In this document: positions 1-11,935 of the stretch, one piece after another
Layout of the letters: the number at the start of each line of letters is the position of its first letter
How positions within the stretch are numbered: the stretch's first letter is position 1
Source: Batillaria attramentaria
Lineage: Eukaryota; Mollusca; Gastropoda; Batillariidae
Direction of reading: 5' to 3'
Assembly (NCBI GenBank): GCA_018292915.2
Contig: JACVVK020000145.1
Coordinates: 1,240,001-1,304,000, forward strand
DNA length: 64,000 bases
Position numbers and translations under genes: made by a program
Notes under the pieces: generated by a model
Told to the model about the DNA's origin: nothing
What the model saw: the letters and a program-made list of their open reading frames with translations, nothing else
Database searches by the model: none

Positions 1-37
1 TGTTTTGTACCCCTGTAGATGCAGTGCATGTGCGTGC

Positions 38-76
<39 letters not shown>

Positions 77-231
77 CGCTGTTATTTGGCATATGTAAAC
101 TTCCACTGTAAGCGGACGTCGCGTCAGTGACGAGGCACCGTCGTAACCAGATTACATGTACTGTATGTCCAAATCAGGGCGTTCTCTTTTGTACGGTACT
201 GTGTCTTCAATAAGAGAATATAGCCCTGTTG

Positions 232-282
<51 letters not shown>

Positions 283-285
283 AAG
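1..285. repeat. intron with two (TG)n tracts
   Basis: No gene is visible before exon 1. A (TG)n tract covers about 39-74. A second (TA)n(TG)n tract at about 231-279 runs to within a few bases of the exon 1 acceptor, so it takes the place of the usual pyrimidine tract. Confidence 0.8.
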
Positions 286-420
286 ACAAGCTATTGGTTC
301 CCCAAGCAACATAGCAGTAGTGGCCACCATACCGCCACTCAGCGATCGAGTATCACTGACTTTTTGGAAGCTGAACCTGCAGGTCGTACAGCGGGCATCG
401 AAATTCGCAATTTGATTAAG
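286..420 (+). CDS. ABCA3: ABCA exon 1 (in window): end of TMD1 and start of NBD1
   Basis: The reading frame contains SYWF, then FLEAEPAGRTAGIEIRNLIK, the classic ABCA lead-in to NBD1 (E-x-E-P, then x-x-I-x-x-L-x-K). It ends in phase 0 at a GTATCT donor (421). The start is uncertain: AG at 284-285 or 289-290 could serve, and both lie immediately after the (TG)n tract with little pyrimidine tract. The end is secure, the start less so. Confidence 0.8.
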
Positions 421-1198
421 GTATCTTGTCTTTTTTCCTCTTGTTCTTGTTGTTGTTGGTGGTCGTCGTATGAACGTTGTTGTTGTTGTTTCCTTGTTTT
501 ATCCTATGTGGTGGAAAAGGACGTTAAACCCCAAACACCCACCCACCCACCCTCCTTGTTTTATCGACGTATTTATGCAACTGTGGAGTATGGACATCAA
601 GCAGTTGCCAAAGGTATAATATACTCACTCACGCTACAGTAATGGTAAAACTGAAGGGGAAAAAAGTTTCCGTTTTAAACGAACTCGCTCGCTTGTGACG
701 CTGGAATCGCTTGGAATCTGATGACAAACAACCCAAGCTGAGTGTATCCAAGGGCCTAATGCATGGAGGGAGGCTAGGACGTAAGCCCGAGTCTAGAAGT
801 AGAAGTCGGATTCTTCTCAGTGACTCAGGAATGGGCCCAAGTCAGATTCCTGCGTTCACAAAGGCTGTTTGACATCGTGGCGTGGCCCAGATTCCTGCGT
901 TTACAAAGGCTGTTTGACATCGTGGCGTGGCCCAGATTTTGACTATGTGTCGGTTGTGTGGCTCGTTGAGTTGGAATCAGTTAATAGATCCTACCGTGAC
1001 ACTGCATCCCGAACGAAGTTACCTGACAGATCCACAAAAACTGGAATCGTTGGTGGGGGAAATACGAGACCACGAAAGGGACTGTACTCCGGAGGTTGTG
1101 TTTGTGAACTGAAACAGCTCCATGCAATAACGTCAAGCAGCGACGTCAAGTATGTTTACACCAAGGAAGTACACTGACATACTCCTTTTTTTTTTTTT
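421..1198. other. intron 1, left part
   Basis: No exon is seen. A SINE tail remnant lies at about 505-556 (GGAAAAGGACGTTAAACC followed by a CACC-rich end; compare 51640-51672). An approximately 45-bp tandem duplication covers about 845-935. A poly-T run ends at 1199, where a repeat element starts. Confidence 0.6.
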
Positions 1199-1240
1199 GC
1201 TCACTTGTGTAACAAAGTGAGTCTATGTAATAACCCTCCG

Positions 1241-1299
<59 letters not shown>

Positions 1300-2322
1300 T
1301 GTCTGTCCGCAGTAAACCTTAACATTGGCCTTTGCTCAGGATCTGCAAATAGCAGAGGCACCAAACCTGGCATGCTGATAGACAGCCATGAGACCTTTCA
1401 AAATGTACCATATTGATTGACCTTGACCCAAGGTCAAGGTCACTAGAGCTGTCTGTTTGAAAGTTTTCATTGGCATTTTCTCAGAATCTGGAAAAGCCAG
1501 AGACATCAAACTTTGCAAGATGATAGACATTGACAACACCTTTGCTGACATACCTGTATTCACTGACTTTGACATAAGGTCAAGGCCATAAAAGCTCTTT
1601 AGCGGAAACCTTCCAAAACCTTAATATTGGCATTTTCTCAGAAACAATGAACAGCAGAGGCACCAAACTTGGCGTGCTGATAGACAGCCGTAAGACCTTT
1701 CAAAACATACCATATTGACTGACCTTGATCCAAGGTCAAGGTCACTAAAGCTGTCTGTTTGGAAATTTTACACTGGTATTTTCTCAGAATCTAGAAAAGC
1801 CAGAGACATCAAACTTTGCACGATGATAGACATTAACAACACTTTTACTGACATATCCGTGTTCAGTGACTTTAAGTCAAGGTCAAGGCCATACAAGCTT
1901 CCAAAACCTTAGCATTGACATTTTCTCAGAAACAATCAAAAAGGCAGAAGCACCAAAACTGGCTTGCCGATAGGCAGCAGTAAGACCTTCCAAGACATAC
2001 AATTTGAATTACCTTGACTGAAGGTCAAGGTCATTAAAGCTGTCTCATTGGAAATTTACAATTGCCATTTTCTCAGAATCTAGGGGTACCAGAGGCATCA
2101 AACTTTGCATGATGATAGAAATTGACAAAAACTGTACTGGCATACTTGTATTCAGTTTCCTTGAGTCAAGGTCAAGGCCAAATACGCTATTTGCCATTTT
2201 CTTGGGACAAAGAGACAAGAGACACCTTACTTCAGGATAGACAGTGATAGTTTTACAAACATACTGTTTTGAATGACCTTGACTCATCTCACAAGTGAGC
2301 CAAGGAGGCTTTGCTCCTCTAG
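1199..2322 (+). mobile_element. Helentron/pearl-like non-autonomous element, copy 1
   Basis: It begins GCTCACTTGTG with a small subterminal hairpin and CCTCCGTCGT, then (TG)n (1243-1298). Several diverged internal units of about 150-310 bp follow, and it ends with CACAAGTGAGCC, a GGAG/CTCC hairpin and CTAG. Short inverted ends, 3' hairpin plus CTAG, a microsatellite and internal tandem repeats are the layout of Helitron-derived pearl/Helentron elements of molluscs. Internal units repeatedly carry TCAAGGTCA and its complement. No coding capacity is seen; transposition class is inferred from structure only. Confidence 0.5.
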
Positions 2323-2751
2323 TTGTAGTTCTTATACTACAAATCATATAGGCTAGAGAGTACTAGAGTTTGTAGCACAATGTTGGGGAAACACGGATGG
2401 AAATCTTCTGTCCGTGGCCCATCCAACTGGGTGCAGCAGGGAACAGCAAAGAAGCTGAAACGAAGGAGAACCTGAAAAGGAATGCATCTTAACGTTGGAA
2501 AGTTACCTCTCGCAGGTAAATGGGTGCTTCAAGCGTTGATTTACGATCTTGAAAAATTGAGACTAAAAGCATTGATACACGCTGACGATAGTCCCGACGT
2601 AGTATGTCTAAGACTAAACTGGTCTCAGACTAGGCTAGTTCTTATCATGCATCACGCCTTACGCGTTCTGCTGGTGGTGCAATATGGTTACGCCTGTACT
2701 TCCTGTATCGGTCTCATTCTCTTGTGTATTGTGTATACTCTGATACATCAG
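2323..2751. other. intron 1, right part
   Basis: It contains a stretch (about 2330-2420) similar to 39425-39505, including GGAAATCTTC and a TACTACAAA/TTTGTAGCA region, so it is a repeat next to the Helentron-like end. An open frame runs from 2482 into exon 2 but matches no ABCA sequence and is intron read-through. Confidence 0.5.
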
Positions 2752-2872
2752 ACTTTTCCTGGAGTGAAAGATGCTGTCGATAACCTGACGCTAAACATGT
2801 ACGAGGGGCAAATAACTGCGCTGCTCGGCCACAACGGCGCAGGGAAAACCACCACCATGTTTTTATTGACCG
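2752..2872 (+). CDS. ABCA3: ABCA exon 2: Walker A of NBD1
   Basis: The acceptor is CAG at 2749-2751 and the donor GTGAGA at 2873. The exon encodes the beta strands leading to [18 protein letters not shown], the P-loop that binds ATP phosphates. Entry is phase 0, matching exon 1, and exit is phase 1, the first G of a glycine codon completed by exon 3. Confidence 0.95.
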
Positions 2873-3659
2873 GTGAGAGTCACACTTCCTGTTTGCCTGT
2901 ACATGAGATCTTTATAAATCTTCCTATATCACATCTCCTTCGGTCTATCCCTCACCAGCCCACTCGCCTGTCTTTTTCCCTTTTAAACTTCCCGAATTTA
3001 GCCACTCTGTCCTTTCTCTCATCTCTCATCTGATTTCTGTGTTCGATCCTTTCATCGACATTTCTTCTGTTTTAACCCCTCACACGTCTGCACTACCAGT
3101 GGTTATGAATAAGTAATGTTGGGCATGTGCTGCAAACTGGTTTATTGCGCCTAGGAGATGATAAGCTGCAATGATTGCTGTAAATGCACTTTGTATTTAT
3201 CTCAGTATTTTGTTTTACCTGGTTGTAATTGCTATTTGTTCTCTACGCCTTTTGTAATCGGGGGTTCAACAAATTAGCATGAAGGTGCAGTGTCTCCTGC
3301 ATGCCCTTCGATTGTATTGTCCCGTCCACCAGTTTGCATCAGTTGTCCAACGTTTTTTTTGTTTTTGTTTTGTTTTTCATGTAGTGCAGGCACACTTAGC
3401 CGCGAATTAGTCTTTGTGGCTCGCGCGACGTTAAGCCTCAAGAACTCACTCACTCACTACTACACCACACAACTGCTTTGATGCCAAGGACGGACCCTTC
3501 TACGGCAGAAACACAACTCTTTTCAATGACTTTGACCCATTTCACAAGTGAGCCGAATAGGCTTTTGCTTCTCTGGCTATTTCACTGTATGCACAGGTGA
3601 ATTACAAGCCAAGCGGCTGTTGGCGTTTTCCTGAATTATGCAATACATACCTGTCTCAG
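2873..3659. other. intron 2
   Basis: No exon is seen. A SINE-like fragment at about 3388-3470 has TTAGCCGCGAATTAGTCTTTG, a GCGCGACGTTAAG core and an ACTCACTC tail; relatives occur at 3945-4000, 20083-20165, 52590-52650, 61020-61060 and 63765-63830. About 3520-3590 resembles the 3' end of the Helentron-like family (CACAAGTGAGCC). Confidence 0.5.
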
Positions 3660-3814
3660 GTTTTTACCCACCCACCTCTGGCAGCGCTGTCATCAACGGC
3701 TACGACATTAGGACGGAGCTGGGAGCTGCCAGGGAAAGTTTGGGTCTCTGTCCTCAGCACGATGTGCTCTTTGACACACTCACGGTTCAGCAGCATCTCC
3801 TCTTGTTTGCTAAG
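3660..3814 (+). CDS. ABCA3: ABCA exon 3: Q-loop of NBD1
   Basis: It encodes FYPPTSGSAVINGYDI, then LGLCPQHDVLFDTLTVQQHL; Q in CPQHD is the Q-loop glutamine that couples ATP binding to the membrane domain. The acceptor is CTCAG|GT at 3659 and the donor GTACGC at 3815. It enters with two bases finishing the split glycine and ends in phase 0. Confidence 0.95.
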
Positions 3815-3884
3815 GTACGCCATACCACGACGGCCGTTTGCGCAGTACGGCCTGAGACTATGCTTTCTATCAACATTTAATGTA

Positions 3885-3888
<4 letters not shown>

Positions 3889-3944
<56 letters not shown>
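3889..3944. repeat. (TG)n microsatellite in intron 3
   Basis: About 28 TG units lie in a short 220-bp intron, followed by a SINE-core fragment (about 3945-4000). Confidence 0.9.
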
Positions 3945-3947
<3 letters not shown>

Positions 3948-4034
3948 TATTGTCTTTGTGGCGCGACTATTAAGCTCTAAAATCTCACTCACTCAGGATT
4001 ACAATTTCAACAGCACAGAAGGCGTATTTTGCAG

Positions 4035-4184
4035 TTCAAGGGATCCTTGCAAGCCCATCAGGAAACGGAGACGATGCTCAAGGACGTAGGACTGGAGACC
4101 AAGCGGCACGCTATCGCTCGTACACTGTCTGGTGGTCAGAAGAGAAAACTCTCTGTTGCCATCGCACTCATCGGCGGATCCAAG
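4035..4184 (+). CDS. ABCA3: ABCA exon 4: ABC signature of NBD1
   Basis: It encodes the helical segment and TLSGGQKRKLSVAIALIGGSK, holding the LSGGQ signature that contacts ATP bound to the partner NBD. The acceptor is TTTTGCAG (4034), the donor GTAGTC (4185); both ends are phase 0. Confidence 0.95.
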
Positions 4185-4968
4185 GTAGTCCGAGAGCTGC
4201 CCTACGAAAGTTGGGTGTTAGCCTTCGCAAAGACTGTGTACTCTGCCAGAACTACGATACTGCAGCAGGTCAAGGGATACAATGCAGGAAGCCTCGTAAT
4301 TAATGCCTGTATACTCCATATTAGCCTAAGGCATCACATTCACTCCTGAAAATGCGTCAATCTAGAAACAAAAATTACCATGCACAGACCATTCAAGGGC
4401 ACGTACGTATATGACAGGAGTTTTGAGAAAAAAAATGAATGTCTCCTTTCCGCTTATTATTGCAGTAATGCTAGTCCGCCGTCTGTTTAAACCAGAGAGT
4501 CACTTCGCCCAAGTCCACTCAGGTCAGCTCTGTCCCCAGTGAGCAGTCAGGCAGCGGCCCGCAGGCGGCAACTGAGGATCGGCTCAGTGCCGGTAGACAG
4601 TAGGCAGGGCAGACGACTCGCAGCAGCACTTTGCCGAGTGTCCGTTGCGCAAAACAGACTACTTCAAATAAACATTGCACTCGGCCCCACGCGCAGTGTG
4701 TGTCCTTACGCAAGCCAACTGCAGTTGCTATCATTGCTGTGTGGGGATTATAATTTTAAGCCATGGTCAGTTTCTAGCATTTGAACCGTCACCCTCTAGC
4801 AACTGAGATATTTCAAGTCCTCTGAGGATGAAGACTGGCAGCCAAGTTGGTGGTTTGTAGCAGAGATTTTGGCAGCGTTTCGCCTTTTGGCACATCGATG
4901 GCCGATAACATTGCCTGTTTGACTGAGCTGCAGTGACGGTCAAAGTCATATAAGCGTTTCTGTTCTAG
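4185..4968. other. intron 4, nothing recognised
   Basis: No exon, RNA gene or clear mobile element is visible. It ends in a pyrimidine-rich acceptor (TTTCTGTTCTAG). Confidence 0.5.
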
Positions 4969-5179
4969 GTGCTGATTCTAGATGAGCCGACGTCAGGGAT
5001 GGATCCGTCCGCCCGACGACAAATATGGGACCTGATGCAGCGCCACCGTACGGGCCGCACTATCATGCTGTCCACGCATTTCATGGACGAGGCTGACGCG
5101 CTGGCCGACAGGATCGCCATCATGGCCAACGGCAAACTCATGTGTTGCGGCACACCCATGTTTCTGAAGAAACTTTACG
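4969..5179 (+). CDS. ABCA3: ABCA exon 5: Walker B, D-loop and switch histidine of NBD1
   Basis: It encodes [17 protein letters not shown] (Walker B with catalytic glutamate, then D-loop), [18 protein letters not shown] (switch histidine) and the ABCA-typical tail [20 protein letters not shown]. The acceptor is at 4968 and the donor GTAAAA at 5180. It enters in phase 0 and leaves in phase 1. Confidence 0.96.
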
Positions 5180-5857
5180 GTAAAAACCTGTGTGACGTTA
5201 CTATAGCCTGGTGGAACGTATTTTCGGACACGCAAGGGCTAGCACGGAAACCAACCAAACTCAGTTCACAAAACCTGATGAAAATAAACACCAACATATA
5301 AACGTCTTATCATCCATAGCGGCCAGATTTCGTGAAGAATCGCGACACTGAGGAAGACCCCCGCTCGAACCCTGATCGTGCAAAGCGTGAACAGACTGAG
5401 CTGTGCTTGATCCGTTTCTCATTCACCTCGCATATTTACATTTCCTTGAGAGCGATAGCATGTTTGTTTGTGGCTTTAGTCGAAGTTTAGAACTTGTGTT
5501 TTTGTTTAGGTTTGAGTTCATGGGTGAACTGACAGTGTCTTGCCAGCATAAAAGGCGCACTTTATTCTGTCGGCGTCGTGATCTGCCGACGTACAAACTC
5601 GTTCGTCTGCTATGTGCAGCCGCTGTCGACTGTCAGTTTATACTAGGATAAACATTCAAAATATACCATAAATTGGCCCCCCAATTTGCTGCTTCAACCG
5701 TCAGACTGGGGGCCCCAATTTGCTCCTCTCAGAAACTGGCATCTATTTTCGGCAGCATCTTATTTTCGGCAGCATCTTATTTTCGCGCCGATGAATCGAC
5801 TGGCAGTTTGGCCGTTTGGTTTGTTTGGCCGGCTCACTTGTATGTATTAATCCTCCG

Positions 5858-5904
<47 letters not shown>

Positions 5905-6671
5905 AAAAACTTTAACATTGTCAATTTCTCAAAATCTACAAACAGCGGAGGCATCAAACTTGAAAAGTTGATTGAGTCACAAGACCTTACAAAACATACC
6001 CTTTTGAAACACTTTGATTCAAGGTCAAGATCATTAATGCTGTCTGTTGTGAACTTTAGTACTGGCATTTTCTCAGAGACTACACACACTTTGCATGATG
6101 ATAAACATTGATAAGACTTTTACTGATCTACCTGTATTCAGTCAAGGCCAAACCAGCTGTTTGTGGAAGACGCCCAAAATGTTTTTCTCAGAAACAATCA
6201 ACAGCAGAGGCACCAAACTTGGCATGGTAATAGAAAGCGACGAGACCTTTGAAAACGTATCCTCTTGAATGACCTTCACTAAAGCCGTAAAGGTCAAGGT
6301 CTGAATGCTTTCTGGTTTGAATTTTGAAATTAGCATTTTGGCAGAAACTACAAACACCAGTGGTATCAAACCTGGCATAGTGATACACTTTGATAAGATG
6401 TTTACTGAAAAATCTTGTTTGAATGTTTTGTTTTCAACCACAAAACAAAACCAAATAAAAGAAAGTTCAGTTATGGGTCGTTTTTTTTTAGGGGCAGACA
6501 CCATATTTCAGTGACAGAGAAGCACCTGTAGGATCAAAGATAGAGAACGCTGGCCGCTAGGAAATACGTGTGCATGCCAACGTCAGGTTCAAGGTATGTA
6601 TAACAATCGCTGGAAACTGTATTGCCAATACAAAGACGGTGTACATTATATTCGGTTTTGTCTGGTGAAAG
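5180..6671 (+). other. intron 5 with Helentron-like copy 2
   Basis: 5180-5830 shows nothing recognisable beyond short local duplications near 5745-5790. A Helentron/pearl-like unit starts at 5831 (GGCTCACTTG, CCTCCGTCGT, (TG)n at 5861-5902) and continues with diverged internal repeats to about 6430. No exon is supported before 6672. Confidence 0.55.
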
Positions 6672-6921
6672 GCACCGGATACCACCTGATCATTGTCAAG
6701 GCGACGGGCTGCAAGGTATCCAAGGTCACACGGGTCATCAAAAAGGGCGTCCCTGGGGCCACGTTCCAGAAAGCAACACGAGCAGAGTTGTTTTACTTGA
6801 TGCCTGACACCCAGTCGTCCCGCTTTGCAGCGCTCTTCAGGGAGTTGGAAGCACGAAAGGAGGAGCTGGGGATCCTGAGTTTTGGGGGTAGCGACACCAC
6901 CATGGAAGACGTGTTCCTCAG
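6672..6921 (+). CDS. ABCA3: ABCA exon 6: end of NBD1
   Basis: It encodes TGYHLIIVKA and then LFRELEARKEELGILSFGGS and DTTMEDVFLR, the regulatory tail that closes NBD1 in ABCA proteins (E-L-G-I-x-S-F-G, T-T-M-E-x-V-F-L). The acceptor is GAAAG at 6671. The donor GTTTGT at 6922 splits an arginine codon AG|G, which exon 7 completes. Confidence 0.93.
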
Positions 6922-7350
6922 GTTTGTTTGGCTAGTTAGTATACGTAATTATTTAGACTGGTAAGGAATGCCCCAACATCGCCCCGGCTGCCGTTGATAC
7001 AGACTTCAACATAATATTTATATATAAGTTTTCTATGTTGCTTTACACCGCATACGACACTACGACGCCCTAAATAAGACACAGCTACACCCACATGTGA
7101 CAGCACCACACCCATCGCAAGCTTGTTAGGCTGATTATCTGAACCATTGGTCTGCACCAAATCGAGTCAAAGTTCACATGCAAATGAAGCCGTTGGTTGT
7201 GCCTGCATCACCCTCATGTAAACTTTGACACGCATGAATGGAAGAAACAAAACAGTACACGTAGCGACGCGCTTCCCATTTGAAAGCCTTGTCATGCTGT
7301 ACAGATACGGCCTCCCCTCTCAAATCCGCCATGCTCAATCGTTAGTAGTC
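6922..7350. other. start of intron 6
   Basis: Nothing recognisable is seen. The (TAA)n tract that follows marks the 3' end of a minus-strand LINE. Confidence 0.5.
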
Positions 7351-8358
7351 TTTATAATAATAATAATAATAATAATGACGACTTATACCTATTCATGAAA
7401 GAAAACAGGCTCTAAGCGCCGTACATCATAAAATACATAAACCACTTTCATACACAGACTCTCAGGGAACATTCAAAGTTAAACAATAACTCACAACAAG
7501 CAGACTGACACGGTGTGGAAGGGCAGAGTAAATCAGTAATCAGTTTTAAATAAGTGGGTTTTGAGGCAGCGTTTGAAGCTGGCACTGGACTCTGTGTGTC
7601 TAAGCGGTTTAGGAAGTTGGTTCCAAAGAGCTGAAGCCTGAAAGGAAAAGGATCTCTGACCATATGTTTTAGTTCTTACTGAGGGGGTGCTCAGAACTTT
7701 AGTGTCAGAGGAGCTACGTAACTGCCTGGAAGGGGTGTAACAATGAAGGAGTTCAGAAAGGTAGGAAGGACCAGTGCCAGAGAGAGATACATGACAAATG
7801 GACAAGAGCTTGTGCTTCACTCTATCTCTGATGGGCAGCCAGTGGAGGGAGTGTAAGATTGGTGAAACATGGTCAGTTTTTGTTTTTGCTTTTACAACAA
7901 GACGTGCAGCTGAATTTTGAACTTTCTGAAGACGATCCAGGAGGTACTGATGGCAACCTGACAAGAGGGAGTTTGCATAGTCAAGACGGGACAGGACAAA
8001 TGAGCAGACCAATGTGTTAGTAGCCTCAGGGGTGAGTAGGTATCTAATGGTACTAATGCGTCGCAGCTCTAAGTAGGCTGCTCTACAGCAATTCAGCACC
8101 TGCTTATTCATTGACAGATCATGCTCAGTCGTTACGCCCAGGTTTTTCACAGGAGAAAAGCGAACAGTAGTGTTGTCAAGTGTTATTTGGGAAGGCAGAG
8201 TGGCTGATGCAGATGTTGTTTGGGGATGCAATGAGCATAGCTTCAGTTTTGTCTTCATTAAGCTTGAGTCTGTTTATGCTCATCCACTGTTTGACATCCA
8301 AAATGCATCGTGTCACGCTCTGGATGATGTCATCGACATCGCTAATGGTACCGGACTT
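7351..8358 (-). mobile_element. LINE A, 3' segment (L2/CR1-like)
   Basis: Minus-strand frames encode the C-terminal part of a CR1/L2-type reverse transcriptase: a WMSINRLKLNEDKTE block, SRLDYANSLLSG, LQKVQNSAARLV, LHWLPIRDR and a terminal FSFQASALWNQLP block, stop at 7533. The element ends in an (ATT)n tail (7351-7376 on +). Its coding sequence stops abruptly at 8358 and resumes at 13760. The identical 17-bp sequence CTAATGGTACCGGACTT lies at 8342-8358 and 13760-13776. Confidence 0.85.
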
Positions 8359-8485
8359 CAAGTCAAGTCAAGTTTATTGAATGGCCAATGGCCTACATCA
8401 ATGGGCTGAGCTTTACCTGCAAAATAAAGTTCAAAATGATCATAACATAATACGGACTTAATCACAAATACATTGGCAAGGTTAA

Positions 8486-11400
8486 CTAACTAAATGGAAT
8501 TTCCCTCATACGGAGGGCATGAAGTACAAACAGAGCCAGATTTCTCAACGTCGTAGAATTCCTGCTAGACATTAATAGTGTTACTTTAAATGCTGTAGGG
8601 TTGTTCCAATACTTACTTGTAATGTAACGTGACCGTATTTCCTTATAAAAAGGACAAACCAGTAGAAAGTGTATCTCATCCTCAAAATAAGCATGACAGA
8701 GAGGGCATGACAAGTCATCAGCTCCTGTTTGACAATATCTATATCTATGAACAGCGATGGGTGAAGTTCCGTATCTTATCCAGAGCAACGGAGCTATTAC
8801 AGCGTTACTAACGTCTAGTGTTACAAACTGTTCTACACAATGGGTCGTTTTGAACGACTTATAAAAACTAAATCTTTCACTATTACTTACATGTTCAGAC
8901 CAACCCTGCCATTGACAATCTACTAATCTTTGCCGCAAGCAACGTATAAAAGAACTAATACATCCGGCACCCTGGTTAAACCAAACATAACCAAATCCAA
9001 ATTTTTGTAGAAAAATCCGGATGCCTGTGACCCAGGTTTTCTCTTCCTCTATCGTCAAGCGTTTTAAGGGATTCATATGCTTTTACAGGAAGTCGCTGGT
9101 GATCCATTCTAGTCAACCTGAGCCAAAATTTTACACAACGGATAGAGCTGTTAACAGCTAATGGGTATCTATTCGTATCACCATAAAGCATATCGTTCGG
9201 AGTGTGTGACACTCTAAAAAACCTTTTTAGCGCAAAAGTGTGCACCCTTTCAACAGAGGTCAAATCAGCATGGACGCCCCATAATTCTGATGCATACAGT
9301 AAAATCGGTTGCACCTGTGAGTCAAACAGTTTAGTGAAAACCCTAAATGCATTACAGTCTAATTTATTTAATGCAGAGAGAATTTTAATAATTACTTTCT
9401 TAGCCCTACATGCAACATCATCAAATCCAACACTAAACGAAAGTTTAGTTGAAAAGTACCAACCAAGATATTTATACGTATTTACAACATTCATTTGAGA
9501 ACCACCGTATTTCCACTTTTCTCTAGAAGCCAACTGCCCTCCATTCCGAAAAACCACAATATTGCTTTTATTCATGTTAACAACTAACTTTAAACGTGTT
9601 GCAGAATTGTACAAACTATTCAACTGGTGCTGAAGACCAACTGCTGTCTCCGCTATTAGGGCAATATCATCTGCAAAGAGTAAGATGAATAACTCCAAAA
9701 GATCCGGAGACAAAACTGCACCATGTTTCCCGTGTTTTATAATATCTAGAGCAAGCTCGTTTATAAATAGGGAAAAAAAGACAGGGCTACATACATCACC
9801 TTGTTTAACGCCACGAAAAGAATCTATTGTGTCAGTGACGTCAGCACCAGCTCTCACCCTAGCCCGTACGGAAAGATACATACTACGAACAGTGTGAAGT
9901 AACTTACCCCTTATGCCATGTTTAAACAGAACAGGCCATAACAATTTACGAGAAACAGAGTCGAAGGCCTTCTCAAAGTCAATAAAGGCTACATAGAGTT
10001 TTCTACCTTGCACTAACTGCTTCTGTACAATAGCAAATAAAGTAAATATATGATCAATAGTGGAACGGTTTTTCCGAAATCCTGCCTGGCATTCTCCAAC
10101 TAAGTTATTTAATTCCGCCCATGCCTGTAGTCTGTTATTGATAACAGTACCATACAGTTTACTACTAATGTCACTAAGCGATATACCCCTATAGTTGCTG
10201 GGGTTATTGACATCACCTTTTTTGTACAAAGGTAAGATAATGGATTCTGACCACTGCTTAGGATAAATGCCCTTGTCAAACAGCGTATTAAAGAACTTCA
10301 ACAAAAAGTCCACAAAGACACCATCAGAGTATTTCTATACTTCACCAATTATACTGTCTGGCCCAGGAGCTTTAGAGTTCTTCAATGCATTAATAGCCCT
10401 AATTAACTCCTCTTTGGTAATTGGTACATCCAGAGAGGACGGGTCAAGGTCAATGTCCAGACAGGACGGGTCAAGGTCAGAAAACGTATCAAACTCATCG
10501 ATGGTGTTTATATCCGTAGGTTCATTTACATCACCAGAAGCGTCATCAGGACCGAGAACTCTGCTGAAGTGCGCAAGCCACTCATCGAGTGAAATGTTAT
10601 TTCTGACTATGTTCTTTCTTGGACATATCTTATTTAAACTTTTCCAAAAGTCAACTTGATTGTCAACTGATTTTACTAAACTATCTTTTAAAGCACCATT
10701 ATACTCACTCTTTTTTCTTTTCAGTAGACGTTTATACTCTCTCCGTGCCACTTGATACTCATGTCTAATTTCAGGTGAAGAGACCTTGCGCACTTTACGC
10801 AAAAGTCCACGGACCTTTCTCCTTTCCAACACACACTCATGGTCAAACCACGAGGTTTTCCGCCTAAGCTGACCGCACGGCACGTGCATTTCTATACACT
10901 GAGCGCATTCCAGCACACACTTGTTAAATTCTGCTAAGGCCCTGTTCACATCCGCGTCTGAAACGCACGTGTGAGCTTGGCCTGAGTATCGGCGGATTGC
11001 ACGGACTCACGAAATACTGGCAATTTTTGCATGTCCCATTTTAACCTTTTCAAAGTTTTGTTCGCAGTGCAAATATGACGGATAGGTGGAACAGTACATT
11101 TCATGACCAGTTCTAAAGGCAAATGACACGACTCAATTCGCTCCGCAATACGCAACTCCGCCCTACTTAATAACAATCGGAATAAATCTTCAGAAGATAC
11201 GAAATAATCAACAACACTGTTTCCTATCTCCGACAGGAATGTATAGCGACCGTATTTGTCGCCTTCGCACACACCGTTTAGAATATCAAGATTAAACACA
11301 GAACACAGGTTAAGGAAATATCTACCGTATGTATTCAAAGTCACATCCTCTGAAGATCTTGGGAATTCTGCAAAAATATTTATTTGCGCGTTGTGAAGTG

Positions 11401-11935
11401 CGTCATCGTCACTATCCCAAAACACGGGAAATTTGTGTGCGGTTCTCGCATTAAAGTCTCCACACATAAGGAAATGAGCGTCATATTTGGAGTACAGGTC
11501 GGCAAGACAATGCTCCAGCATGCACAAACCATTGTCGATATCAGACACCTTGTAATACGATGAATGAGCAGGCGGGATATATACACAAATGTATACCACA
11601 TCCTTAGCAAAACCAAACAGATCTTTGCTGATCTTGAATACCAGAATATTGTCATACTGAACGTATACTTGTTGCACGTACTGCAGAGTGTTATTACGTA
11701 CCATTACGATGACCCCACCTGAACGTCTTCCAAAGTGAGAAATTTTCTTTGCTGCACAGCTAAAAATTGTATGGTTTACGAAAATTCCGGACGAAAGCGT
11801 TTCTACGAATGTTTCAAGAAGACACACAAAGTCAAACTGTGCCAGATAACCAACAAAAGAAATATCTGATAACTTTGAATGTATACCGTCAATGTTCCAG
11901 CTGATGAATTTAAGGTCATATATAGCACGCTGGCA
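8486..11935 (-). pseudogene. LINE B ORF2: endonuclease-reverse transcriptase (broken)
   Basis: The product would nick target DNA and prime reverse transcription there. The APE domain starts near 11935 (ISWNIDG, then LLETF) and has CGDFN near 11460; the usual SDH near the domain end reads SCH. RT motifs follow: YRGISLSDISSKLY, AFIDFEKAFDS, GVKQGDVCSP and LLFADDIALIAE. The C-terminus has CPLCHAYFEDEIHFLLVCP, a C-x2-C-x7-H-x4-C motif. Damage: a frameshift near 10947, an in-frame TAG at about 10335 and a frameshift near 9040. A related, better preserved C-terminus occurs at 52741-53750 (+) and a decayed one at about 55340-56800 (+). Confidence 0.88.

Noticed and set aside
2482..3033. 183-codon frame containing the NBD1 P-loop
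   Set aside because: Only 2752-2872 is exon; the rest is intron read-through on both sides.
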